Notes under the pieces: generated by a model
The model's input: only the letters and a program-made list of their open reading frames with translations
Database searches by the model: none
Told to the model about the DNA's origin: nothing
Position numbers and translations under genes: made by a program
Assembly (NCBI GenBank): GCA_003117195.1
Contig: BDSI01000001.1
Span: 2,146,164-2,210,163 of the forward strand
Direction: 5' to 3'
DNA length: 64,000 nt
DNA from: Eudorina sp. 2006-703-Eu-15
Lineage: Eukaryota > Chlorophyta > Chlorophyceae > Chlamydomonadales > Volvocaceae
Shown: positions 48,510 through 59,000 of the stretch, in pieces
How positions within the stretch are numbered: the first letter of the stretch is position 1
Layout of the letters: each line of letters opens with the position of its first letter

Positions 48510-49780
48510 GGCGGCATGAGCCTATCTTAGCGAGCTATTGTGACTTCAAGGGTGTTATCGTTGATGTTTATATGTTGACAAGTTGTCAGGGCTGGAATGT
48601 GAGAATATGTAGAGCGCGGGCGTGAATGGGAGTAGTGTTGGAAGGGGACCGCCGCGGGACCGCGCAGAACTGTGACGTAGGATTGTCTCGGCCGACCCGC
48701 GGGTCAGTCGTCACACCCCAGTCCTTGATTGTCTGCGAGGCTGAGACACGACGTGGATAGCACATACAGTAGTGGCGCGGGCAGACGCCGCGTCATATGT
48801 GGCGGATTAAGCCTGGACCCTCTCGCTCTCGAATCGTTGTGCCCGCCGTACTGCAGTACGCAGGATCTGCTGCGCTCTTTCACGTGTTGGACGAAACAAA
48901 TAAAGCCTTGGACGACACGCGCACGCACGATGCCCAACGCAGATCGTCTTTGTTTAATTTATTTAAACCCAGGAATTAGTCCGTGGCCTGTTATTCTTGC
49001 AATCCTGACGATGGCGGCCAGCCTGCGAGGAGCGATCGACATTACCATCCCTGCGCAACCCGCAGGTGCCTCAGCCAGCGTTGAAACTGGTTGATCTTTC
49101 GGATGAAGCACCTACCGCGAACCTTTGGCAGCCTCCGGCACCGCGGGATTGGAGCAGTTGGAACCCGTCTCGGCAGAGACAGGGAAAGAACTCTTTCGCA
49201 ACCGGAGTAATCCTGTGCTGACGCTGAATGAATGAAAGGATGAACGTTACAGCGGACCCCGCCCGAGAAGGGATCATCAACGGTGTATACCAGGTTACCA
49301 GCTGTCAGAATGGCGATCGAAAGGCCCACTGGGTACCCCCTGCTTACCGCTGGCCGTTAGGCCGCCAACCGGCAACGCACACAACCGCTCCGCGACGCTC
49401 CGCGCAGCTGTCGATCGCCGCCAGCCGGCAGTAGTTGCGTTCCAACCATCAAGTGCCGGTAACTTCTTTCGCTCCACGCACCGCAGACTTCAACCGGAGC
49501 CACAGCTCATGGACAATAACAAGCGTCTTGCAGCAGCGTAGTGTTCGTCACCCAGAAAGGCCTCAGCCGAGCTCCACAACCTCTTTGAAATCTGCTGGGA
49601 AATAAACACGTGCTCCATTGTCACAGTGGATCTCCGCTCGTTCCGCAGTCGCCACGTGAGACCCTGCGTGGCGTCCCACAAGCCCTAGCGCCCGATCCCT
49701 CCTTCCCAGCCACGTCTTCCTGGCTTGCTACCTTCGTTCCTGCGGTCCTCCTTCATCACCACGCGCGGCGCTGATTCACA
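48510..49780. other. Divergent spacer between kleisin (-) and the cysteine-rich cluster (+)
   Basis: Expected to hold both promoters. It carries a GACCCGCGGGTC palindrome near 48,694 and the family-1 repeat at 49,226-49,291. No coding exon recognised. Confidence 0.45.
49226..49291 (+). repeat. Dispersed repeat family 1, copy b
   Basis: AATGAATGAAAGGATGAACG, TTACAGCGGACCCC and AACGGTGTATACC in order, matching copy a (8639-8694, opposite strand) with a short insertion after the GGACCCC. Confidence 0.8.
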
Positions 49781-51670
49781 ATGACCCGCCCTCAGAGCAG
49801 CGGAAACCATGGCCGCGTCCGGCGGCCGACCCAGCGCCTGCCTCTGATGGCGCAGACCCCGCTGCTGCTGCTGCTGCTGCTGGCTGGTAGCTTGCTGCCC
49901 GCTGCTGTCTGCGCCCGCGCCCGCGCTGGCGCCCGCGCCATGCACTCAATCAGCGCAAGGTGAGATAAGACGAGAGTCGTGCGTGTCCGTTGGGCTGGAG
50001 GACCGACCCATGGGTCGATTGATCGGCTGCTGGGTCTCCGCCTGTGTGGGCTTCTTCCACTTCTGCGCGCGTTGCCCTCTCCGCACATCACACCCCCAAC
50101 GATCGATGCACGTGCACTGCATGGAAAGGTCCATGCATGGCGGCGCATCTGAAGCCGTGCCTGCAGCGCACGCTGCAGGCAGCGAAGCGGCGGGTACGCG
50201 GGTTGCGGTTGCTGTCATCCCTGGACGGACTGAAGGCGCACGCCGGAGGACGACGCGACCCGTGCGTCTTATTAGGGACTCAATTATTGGGGCGTGGCGA
50301 GTGGCGCGAGCCCGCATGCTCGACCACGGCCCTTCACCCCAGGGCCCATGCATGCGCGATGCGCCTCTGTCCAGTTCTCCAGATCCAACACCTTGCCCGC
50401 CCTTACAACAGACCCTTACAACCGACCGAGGACCGACCTTCACAACCGGCCCTCACAAGCAACTGACTCCCCCAACTGACCCTCACAACCGTCCCTCACA
50501 ACCGATACCCCCAACCGATCCCCACGATCCCTCCGCCCTCCCGTTCCTCGCTCGCAGCACCAGGTCGCTTCGGGGCTCGGGTGGCGGCGGCGGCGGCGGC
50601 GGTCGGTCCCTGGTGGCCCTGCCCTGTTGTGAGGACTGCAGCCAGACCGGCACCGACCAGACCGCCTTCGCGTGCTTCCAGTGAGTGCGCCTGCCTACCT
50701 CGCATGCATTGCTGCGGGCAGTCGATCGGTAGTTCCGCGCTTCCGCCCCTGCCTGGAGCTGATGCGGTCCGTCGCCGTCCTGCTAGTAAAGCAGCATGCA
50801 TACATGCGCGACGCTGATGCCTAGTTGCCTACCGGATGGGGATCATCCGGCGCTCGTCCTTTTCTGAGCTGGCGGTGCGAGGTTGAGATGTCGCCTCCCT
50901 CCTCGCCTCCCTCCTCGCCTCCCTCCTCGCCTCCCTCCTCGCCTCCCTCCTCGCCTCCCTCCTCACCTCCCTCCTCGCCTCCCTCCCTTCTGCAGGAACT
51001 GCCAGCACTGCGTGTCCGGCTCCGACTGCCTTCAGTGGACGGCGGACGTGGCGGACAGCGTGGCCCAGGCCGCCTGCTACACAGCCTACAGCCAGTGCCC
51101 GAACACCTACGACTACGCCAGCGCCGTCGCGCAGGCCGTCGCCCAGGCGTACCCGGTGACCCGCAAGGCCTGCATCCAGGCCGCGAACAACGTGTGCCTC
51201 ACCGACGCGCGCAGCTACGCGCAGGTGAGGGCTGAGGCGGTTGTACTCTGCACGGCCCAGAGTACGGCTGAGAGTACGGCATGAGGGCGGGAATAAGCGT
51301 TAATGGTTACGAGTTGAATGATGATGGTTAGGGTTGCACGGGACCGCAGCTTTGTACGGGATCGTGCGATTTGTGCCAGAACTTGGCGCGCGTATTCAAA
51401 GGGGAGGAAAATGTAGATTGTCGCTGTCGCGTGAGACGTCGGCGCATCGGGATGCAATGCGAAATTGCGCGGCTTGTATCTAACGGTTTGCTCTCCCCTG
51501 ATCCCTTCCCTGCCGGACACCCGGGTCGACAGAGCGGGGACTCGGGCTGCCAGGCGTACAACACCGGCATCGGCAGCTGCAACGCGTACGAGTTCCAGCA
51601 GTACTTCGAGAGCGCGCTGAGCTCTCTCTGCCAGCAGGTGGCCAACGGCGTGGCAGTGTCGCTGCCGTGA
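49781..51670 (+). CDS. Secreted 14-cysteine protein, tandem member A
   Basis: Exons 49781-49959, 50564-50680, 50996-51224, 51533-51670; GT-AG, phases 2, 2, 0 match; 220 residues from the first ATG, 198 from the in-frame ATG at 49847, which directly precedes the hydrophobic core PLLLLLLLAGSLLPAAVCA and is the likelier start of a signal peptide. The mature part has fourteen cysteines: CCEDC, ACFQ, NCQHC, SDCLQW, AACY, QCP, KAC, NVCLTDARSYA, GCQ, SCN and SLCQQV, ending VAVSLP. A Gly run precedes CCEDC. The same pattern recurs in the two genes downstream. Secretion and disulfide bonding are inferred. No named family, catalytic motif or membrane anchor was recognised; a cell-wall or matrix component is only a possibility. 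Confidence 0.85.
50889..50990 (+). repeat. 12-bp pyrimidine minisatellite touching a splice acceptor
   Basis: About eight copies of CCTCGCCTCCCT end at the CTTCTGCAG acceptor (50995) of member A exon 3 and so form its polypyrimidine tract. Confidence 0.9.
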
Positions 51671-53549
51671 TAGCGGAGCGACCCGTGGGTCGAGTCAAAA
51701 GCGACCCATGGGTCGAGTCAAAGCAACCCGTGGGTCGTGCCGTGCTTATTACCCGTACGGCTGGGCCGTGCAGTGGATGGCTACGGCGTCCCTCTGGCTT
51801 TTCATTCTTTCGCTTGCTTTATCCTTTGTACTGACGGTCAGGCCAGGCAGCACAGTGAGGGCCCCGCCTGCACGTGCAGGTCTGCAGCTCCCTTTGAATG
51901 TTTGGTTGACCGTTGCCGGCGCTGTACTGTACTGCGGACACTGTACGGACGCGCGCGCGCGCGTGCGCCGCGCCGCGCAGCGCGAGCCTCACATCGAGCA
52001 AACCACAGGAAAAAACCACTTGTTATGCCGCCTTGTTCTGATTTACCGTATCTGTGGCTGTGGATCCCCGGGGGCCACGGCGCGCTATGGGGCACGCAAG
52101 CAGTCGGTAGCGGAGCGCAAGGGCGCCAACGGGCGCCAACGGCGACTGCCGCGCGAGAGCGCTCCTACGGTACTGACACGTGCGCGCGCTAGCAACCGTC
52201 GCAACCGTCCCAACCGTCCCAGCCGTCCCACCGACCCGATGCGCTATGCTGCTTCCGGGACCCAGCTGGCGGTGGCGGAGTTGTCGTCGAGCTGGGGTAA
52301 TAACGGAACATCCGGGGCTGAGGCTAAGCGTAGTCATCGGGGGATACTTGGCCGCACCTGGACATCAAACTAAGAAGCCATGTTTCATGGTTGTTATTAC
52401 TATGGACAGCTATTCAGAGCTACCAACCATGTATGCGTCACTCGATGCTGGTTGCTGGTTGCCTTAATTGAATGAAACAAGCTGTAGCAGTGTTAGTTTC
52501 AAGCAACTGTGCTGTCCTTCGCTTGGTGCCGCACTTGTCTTTTAACGTGGAGCCAGACCGCCAACGGGTGTTGACGCCCTCCGGGGTCTTGAATGTGATA
52601 TTAAAGTACGGCCCGGCTCGCGGTGCGTGGGGCGGCGCTCGCTGCGGGACCCCTGGAGCCAAGGGGCGGGGCGGGGCCCGTCGTCTCCCCGTCCGCCGCG
52701 TCGTCCGAAGGCGGGCGGTGCGCAGCTCCGCAGCTCCGGACGGACGACACGGTGGGCGCTGGGGAGGAAGGAAGATGCCGCGAGCAAAAAGCCGCTAGCT
52801 GAATGTGCATCGCGCGCCACGATTGTCGGCATGTATGGCCTAATGTGTCCGTGCGTGGTTTGCTTGGGTAAATCACTGGCTTCGGACAAGCCACTGTGTA
52901 TGACGTCCGCGTTACGTGCCTTGGTATGCCTCGTCCATGGCTGGTGTCTTGAACGTCTCAATCGCGTTCGTTCGTTACACGCCTTGCCAGTGGTGGGCGT
53001 CAGTGGCGGACGTCTAAAAACCAGCTTGGCCCAGCCGCGTCGTCGCTGGGTCGTGCGGATGATTCGGTGTCTGTTCGGGAGAGCCCCTTCCAGCACGCAC
53101 CTGGCAGTAGTCGGCTAGTCGCGGCAACCCGGCTAGTTGAGGCTCGTCCTGGTGCGTTGGCGAAATCGTAGTACAATACAGCAGACCCAGATACCGGCTG
53201 TTGCTTGACGTGTCCTTTGACACGAAACCACGACCGTACGCTAGCTGGGCTGTCAATCACCGTTAGGCTGCCGTCATCATACCGTACACGTAACCGACGT
53301 AACTGCAGCCCAGCGCCCTGACCCATCAATCAACAGCCGGCTGACGTTGACATTGACGTTACCTTCAGCCAGATCCGATTCCGACAAGACACGTTACCTT
53401 GATTATTGCGTCAGTCAGGCCAGCTATCTCATAACCAGCTCTACAGCCGAGCCGTCTGAAGTTGTCCCCCAAGTGGCACCAGCCAGTTGACGTTCGCGCA
53501 CCACATCCGTTAGATTGTCGCAACCTACACATTATCCCACGCACGGTGA
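51671..53549. other. No supported gene; spacer between cluster members A and B
   Basis: Starts with three palindromic GACCC..GGGTC units, continues with a CG-alternating run near 51,951-51,965 and CAACCGTCC repeats near 52,195. Open frames on the - strand at 52,542-53,096 and 53,000-53,329 have no recognisable content. Confidence 0.45.
51682..51738. repeat. Tandem palindromic GACCCRYGGGTCG motif, three copies
   Basis: CGACCCGTGGGTCGAGTCAA, then CGACCCATGGGTCGAGTCAA, then CAACCCGTGGGTCG at about 21-22 bp spacing, immediately after the stop of member A. Each core is a (near-)palindrome. Confidence 0.85.
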
Positions 53550-55354
53550 ATGTCGCCTGCACGCCGCAGCCCACACCCTCCCGCCGGCGGCGGTGCCATG
53601 TGTGGCATGTCATCGCCCCCCGCGGCGGCACCCCAGTTGTCGTCGCTCGCTGCCCGCTCGAGGTCGCGGCCGCCGTGGCGCATCACCCTACACCACCACC
53701 TCGGCCTGGCGCTGCTGACCCTGCTCTTAGCGACCCAGGCCACCCCATCCCTGGCGCAACCAGCCAGCGCGCCCGCGTCCTTCCGAGGCGGTCCCTGGCC
53801 GTCCTGGCCGGGCAACGCCGCGGGGCCGCTGCTAGACCGGCAGCCCTGCTGCGAGAGCTGCCGGCGAGGAGGCGCCTCCGACGCCGCCGTCTTCCGCTGC
53901 TTCCAGTGAGTCGACCCTCAGACCCCCCAGCGGGCCCCGTCTGGCAGCGGCCCCCGTCTGGCAGGCCGAGGAGGCGTTTTTTCTGTCCTGGCTTGCACCA
54001 AGGACCGCACCGTTGTACGTAAAAATGAGATGGAGCATGTGTCAGAGCGAGGCGGGCCTGTGCGGTGATCCGGTGGACGGCGTCCGGCAGAGCAGCACAT
54101 GTGCGGTAACCTCTCGAACGGGGGCTAAGCCAAGTAGCCAACCCCCGTGCAACAACTCGCATTACCGGTTTACCACACTAGGCCTTTGCGCCTCTCCCTC
54201 ATCTATCCGGTCACTGACCACGGCCCCCTCTCCGGGCGGTGTTCCGTCCGTGTGTCGTGATCACCGGGGCGCAGGAACTGCCAGCACTGCGTGTCTGGCA
54301 CTCAGTGCCTGCAGTGGAGCAGCGACGCGGCGGACGGTGTGGCGCAGGCGGCCTGCTGGGGCGCCGCCAGCCGCTGCCCGCCGCGATTCACGCCGCGGAG
54401 CTCCGACGGGGCGACGGGGCTCGGCGGGCAGCGACTGGTTGTCACCCGCACTCAGTGCTACCTGGCCGCAAACAACGTCTGTCAGACGGACGCCCGCAGC
54501 TACGCCATGGTACGGTATGATCAGGTGTAGTACGGCAAAGTAGTACGGAGTTGTACGGCATCATGCGGGAAGCCGGGCGCAGGTGCAGGGGGACGTTTTC
54601 AGCAAAGTGTGAGCTCCCCGGTTGCAATAATCACAGAGCGCTCTGATTGTTTCGTTGCTGCCCGCCTACCTGTTGCGGCAGCGATTTCGTGTGTACTGGA
54701 AATCAATCAAAGACCCACGGTTCGTTCCCTGCCTTTCATGATTGTGTATTGCCCCAAGCCGCCTGATGTCGTTCAGGCAGCCAATGGGCATTTTGCGCCA
54801 ACACCGATGTCGGCATCGGGTCCACGAAGTTCGCGGCGATAGCACTGTGGGTGTAAGCCCATAACTGTTACCCGCCATGGGCCCAGCCCCTGCGTCGTGC
54901 CATGAACCATGTTACCTTGGCGGTGCCAGCCGAAGCCACCTCGCTAACCGCGCCCTACTGCGAAGGCGAAACCATGCCGGTCCCCCGTGGCGGTGCAGTG
55001 ACAGCGTGGCGAGCGTGCCTTACACATACAGCCACAGTGGTAACCTAGCAGCGCGGATTATTTCCTGGATTATTTCCTGCTAGGCAGAGGATCCTTTGTA
55101 CCTGGGTGCCGCCGGAGCTCCGGAGCTCTCCCACGCTCGCTACCGCCCAACCCGCCACTCCTTCTGTCCCCGTCCCTATCCCTGCGCTGGCGTGCCCCTA
55201 TCTTCTTGCCCCAAAGGCCGGCGGTCCTGGCTGCCTGGCGTACAAGTACGGCACCGGGATCTGCAGCGCGGCCACCTTTCAGGGCTATTTTCAGGAGGAG
55301 CTTGACGCCTTGTGTCGGCAGGTGGCGGCCGGTGTGGCGGTATCACTGCCGTGA
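53550..55354 (+). CDS. Secreted 14-cysteine protein, tandem member B
   Basis: Exons 53550-53905, 54275-54509, 55217-55354, phases 2 and 0; 242 residues from the first ATG, with in-frame ATGs at 53598 and 53607. A hydrophobic stretch LGLALLTLLLATQATPSLA follows a basic region, so a signal peptide is likely. Cysteines match member A: CCESC, RCFQ, NCQHC, TQCLQW, AACW, RCP, TQC, NVCQTDARSYA, GCL, ICS, ALCRQV, ending VAVSLP. The last exon is exactly 138 bp in both A and B and starts in the same phase. The acceptor before it reads CCAAAG rather than CAG. The first exon is continuous here where A and C have an intron after the signal peptide. Function not recognised. Confidence 0.84.
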
Positions 55355-55362
55355 TGGCGGGG

Positions 55363-55642
55363 GGCCGAGGGGCAGGGGCAGCAGGCGCAGGGGCAGGGCG
55401 CAGGGGCAGGCGCAACGTGCAAGGCCAAGGGGCAGGGGCAAGGGGCAGGGGCAAGGGGCAGGGGCAGGGGCAAGGGGCGCAGACATGGCGCAGGTGGCGG
55501 TGGGGGGGTGGGGGCGCATGCAGGTGGCGATAGATAACGCAGACAAGGCACCGTGGCGAGCGCTATTGAATGGGCTGCAGCAGGTGGCAGCTGGTGGCAG
55601 CTGGTGTGGCAGCTGGTGTGGCAGCTGGTGTGGCAGCTGGTG
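55363..55642 (+). repeat. G-rich and GCAGCTGGT tandem repeats after member B
   Basis: Two separate arrays: degenerate GGGGCAGGGGCAAG units to about 55,485, then four 15-bp GTGGCAGCTGGT-type units at 55,580-55,642. They generate spurious long ORFs on both strands. Confidence 0.85.
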
Positions 55643-56710
55643 AAGTGATAGAGACACGTGCTCGTGCGGATCTGGTGCGGTCGGCGGCTTCCTTGATGGG
55701 TTGTGGCCTCCGGAAAGGTCCGCGCGAGCGTGACGGTGTGGATGGCTGGGAGCATATGTGGTCGCTGTGCCGATACCCGCCGGGGGCGTGGCGACAGCGC
55801 TGTATGTGAGTACGCTGGTTGCGGGTACGAGTACGCTGGTTGTGGGCAAATCATACATGTCGCTGCGAACCCTTGTCCGACATGCTGTTGGTTCGAGGTG
55901 CTGCGCCGAAGGGCGGTCATAGTGCAGGCGGGCTTCAGGCCGGCTACTCGTGGTGAAGCCTCGTGAGGGATGTGACCCGCAACGAACCTGCTGCCACCCC
56001 TGTAACATCGATGATTCATCGGTGACGACCGACCATGGTCGGTTGGCCGCAGGTTGTATGCAATAAAACTTTCCAAACATATATATTGGTGGCCGTTGTA
56101 AATGGAGCTAATGGAGCTAGCCCAGGAGGCCCGCGGGTCGGCTGCTCGCACATGCAGGATTCCGAGCGAGCGAAGTCTCGCATTGTTTCTGCGCCCTTCG
56201 TGTTCCGTGGAACAAGGGGCGAGCGACAATGCAAATTGATGTGAAACTGATGATTTGGGTCGGTGTAAGGACGGCGCGTGCAAGGGGCCGCCTTTGCAGC
56301 CAGCCATTGCTCCGCCGGCCAGGTGGTCCAGGTGGTCGACGCGAGAGAGACCGTAATAAATGAGACAGCAGGCTGTGCACTTCGGTCAGCCGCGGTACAA
56401 ATCACAAACACCAAGGCCTTTCGCCGTAGCGCGCTCCGGTGCCCGCGAGAAGGCGGTCGTCAGGTCTTCGGTGGGTTCCCCCGGAGGACCCCAGATCGCA
56501 GCAAAGCTGCGAACGTGTACGCCGTGAGCGAGGCACCGAACAACGACTGGAACCGAACAACGACTGGAACTTCCAGACCGCGCCGCGCCGCGCGCCTTCA
56601 TTGCCACGTTTGTCAGTACAGCACGCCGGCCTTGTTTATGCTTCATTATTTAAGGAGTGAATCAGGTGCTCTCCAGTGTACTGTATTCCTGCTGCTGGGC
56701 GTGACAGAGG

Positions 56711-56722
56711 CGAGGTATATAT
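56711..56722 (+). promoter_or_regulatory. Possible TATA box of member C
   Basis: GGTATATATAAG lies about 155-165 bp upstream of the first ATG of member C. Position and sequence are compatible with a core promoter; there is no further evidence. Confidence 0.35.
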
Positions 56723-56877
56723 AAGTAAAAGCCGCACGTAGCACTGTCGCTCTTGGCAGCGGTTCATTCCAGCTCGGCAGTTTTACCGTACCTGGGGGCC
56801 CTGCGGCGGACGCGGTGCTCCAACAGCAGCAGCACGAGCAACACTAAGCCGGCTACCATCACCGCAACCAGCCGTAC

Positions 56878-59000
56878 ATGACGTACACTCCGCGTCACCC
56901 CGTGGCCGCACCCCTGGCGGCGGCGGTCAGCTCACGGCGGCGGCATCCCAACGCGGCGCACCGTCCCATGCTGCCCCTGCCCCTGCCCCTGCTGCTGCCG
57001 CTGCTGCTGTTCCTCGCGACGGGCACTGCCGTACCCGGGGCCGTTGCCCGGGCGACCCGCCTGGAGGGCGGGTGAGTGGGTCTGCACTGATGCATGGCCG
57101 GAGGGAGGGCCTACTTTCAGCACGATTGGGCAAGGCGCATCTCTGGCCGTAGATACTCTGCACAATTAGGTAGCCACCCTGTTGCCGCTAGGGGGCAGGC
57201 AGGAAAGTGACCGACCCATCCAGCCGGGCATACATGGCTCAACGTGCGAGACGCAGCGCGCCCCGCAGCGCCAATCACGTGGCGCCACGCACCTACTCCC
57301 TGTGGTCCACCCCTGACTTGTTGGCCGATTCCGCGGATGCGGCCGGTGGCGCCAAGCGGCACGATGTCGGGCGATCGCGCGGGCCTTCCACTCACATGCT
57401 TTTGCTGCGTCGCTGATAACCCACAGGGCTTTGCAGCCCGCGGCAGCGGGTGGTGGCCTGCGGGCGCTGCTCGCTGCGGCGCAGCCCCAGCCCAGCTACC
57501 CCAACACGGTCTGCTGCGACCAGTGCGGGTACAACGGAGACGACAAGGTCATGCAGGACTGCTACCAGTGAGCGCCGATCGAGTGGGAGGTATTAGGTGT
57601 GTGGTCCTGGGCACCACGCAGACGTGTGCATGGGTGACCTGACCGGTACGCCGACCCATGGGGCTGTCCCAGTCGCGAGCGCCGTGTGTTGCGGTGCGAT
57701 GCAGTGCGATGCGGCACTGTGAGGATGCCACCGTTGTGGCGATCCCAGTGCATCCTGGAGTAGTAGACAGGGTCCTCGTGGGATACAGCCTCATACGAGG
57801 CAAGGGCGGGTCACGGTGCGTGGCCTCAGAGATTCGCGAAGGCCGCGCTTCTCCAGGACCTCCCATCGCCGCCATGCGCCCGAACAATACACACACACGG
57901 GGAAGCCCCACAACACCCTCAAGACTCCCCCCTCCCCTCCTCGGTCGACCCCACATACAGGATCTGCCAGCCCTACCCCTGCTCCTCCATCGTGCCGTGC
58001 CTTCCCTGGAGCGACCAAGTGGCTGCCGGCATCGCCCGGCTGTCCTGCATCAACGGCCTCAAGCTCTGCGACCTGCCGCTCGTGCCGCCGCTCAAGGTCA
58101 AGGTGGACAGCACCGACTGCTACACCGCCTCAAAGAAGACGTGTTCCGACGACGTGCGAACGGCCGTGACGGTACGTGCATGCCTTCGTTCGTACTTTGG
58201 CTCCCTCTTGCCTACCGTACTCGGCACGTGGGTAAGCTGCCCATAAGCGTACGGGTAACAGTTCGCCGCGGTACGAAGTGCCGTACAGTCGGCCTCGCAA
58301 CCCAACGTTGTTTGGGATGTGAGGGTCGGGGATGTGAGGGCCGGGGAAAAGGAGGAATCCGTCGTGCCCCGGTACTTAGATCGGTGCCTCTGTCAGTCTG
58401 CGCGCGGGGTGCCGGACCTACTTGACGTCATTGTGACAAAATCCTAGCTCTTATCTGTATGTGAGTGTTTCAGCAAGGAAACCCGCCCGGCCCAACCCAG
58501 CATGCATATGAGAGCATTGAGCCGCGAGAGGCGCGTGTATGTGTGTGTATAAGAAAGCTTCGTGATAAAACTGTGCCGTATGTGTTTAGAGAAGAGACCC
58601 GCCCGACCCAACCCAAGGACCGTATGTGTGTATGAAAGAAAACTGAGCCTCCGTATGTGAGAGGCAGAACAGGAGTGCGTGACATGCGAGGGGCTGAGTG
58701 GCGCCCAATAGTTTGCCCGTAGGCGTATATAATATACCGTATGATTGAATGAATGAATGAACGTTACAGCGGACCCCAGAGGGATCACCGGTGTATGTGT
58801 GAGTGTGTGTCTTCCACCCTGTATGTGTTCTCCAGACGACGCCCGGCTGCTCCGCCAACAGTGGCAGCGACTCCGCGGCACCCGACCCCCCCATGTGCGA
58901 CGCGGACCGCTTCAGTCAGCTGATCGAGCAGCAGCTGGACACCCTGTGCGGCTACGTGGCGGCCAGGTACGCCATCTCCCTGCCCAGCGACCAAGCCTGA
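56878..59000 (+). CDS. Secreted 14-cysteine protein, tandem member C (diverged)
   Basis: Exons 56878-57071, 57427-57567, 57961-58171, 58836-59000; phases 2, 2, 0 as in member A; 236 residues, or 206 from the in-frame ATG at 56968 that begins a strong signal peptide (PLPLPLLLPLLLFLATGTA). Cysteines: CCDQC, DCYQ, ICQPYPC, VPCLPW, LSC, LC, DCY, KTC, GC, MC, TLCGYV: fourteen again, in the same order, although little else is identical to A and B. The segment after the sixth cysteine keeps the C-L-x-W and DxVAxxxxxxxC layout, and the C-terminus RYAISLPSDQA extends the VAVSLP of the others by four residues. Its third intron carries all three dispersed repeat families. Function not recognised. Confidence 0.82.
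58470..58800 (+). repeat. Composite of dispersed repeat families 1, 2 and 3
   Basis: Within intron 3 of member C: family 3 at 58,475-58,505 and 58,590-58,635, family 2 at 58,661-58,710, family 1 at 58,746-58,797, separated by TGTATGTGTG tracts and GAGCCGCGAGAGG. The fixed order and close spacing suggest parts of one mobile or formerly mobile unit. Confidence 0.7.

Larger units (their letters stand above)
55355..56877. other. No supported gene; spacer between cluster members B and C
   Basis: Begins with GGGGCAGG-type repeats (55,363-55,485) and GTGGCAGCTGGT repeats (55,580-55,642). TGTAA occurs at about 55,999 and 56,096 on the + strand, one of which could end member B. A TATATATT stretch lies near 56,078 and GGTATATATAAG near 56,713, the latter about 165 bp before member C and a candidate TATA box. 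Confidence 0.45.

Noticed and set aside
52542..53329. Minus-strand ORFs of 184 and 109 codons between cluster members A and B
   Set aside because: No recognisable motif, no signal peptide and no cysteine pattern like the flanking family.
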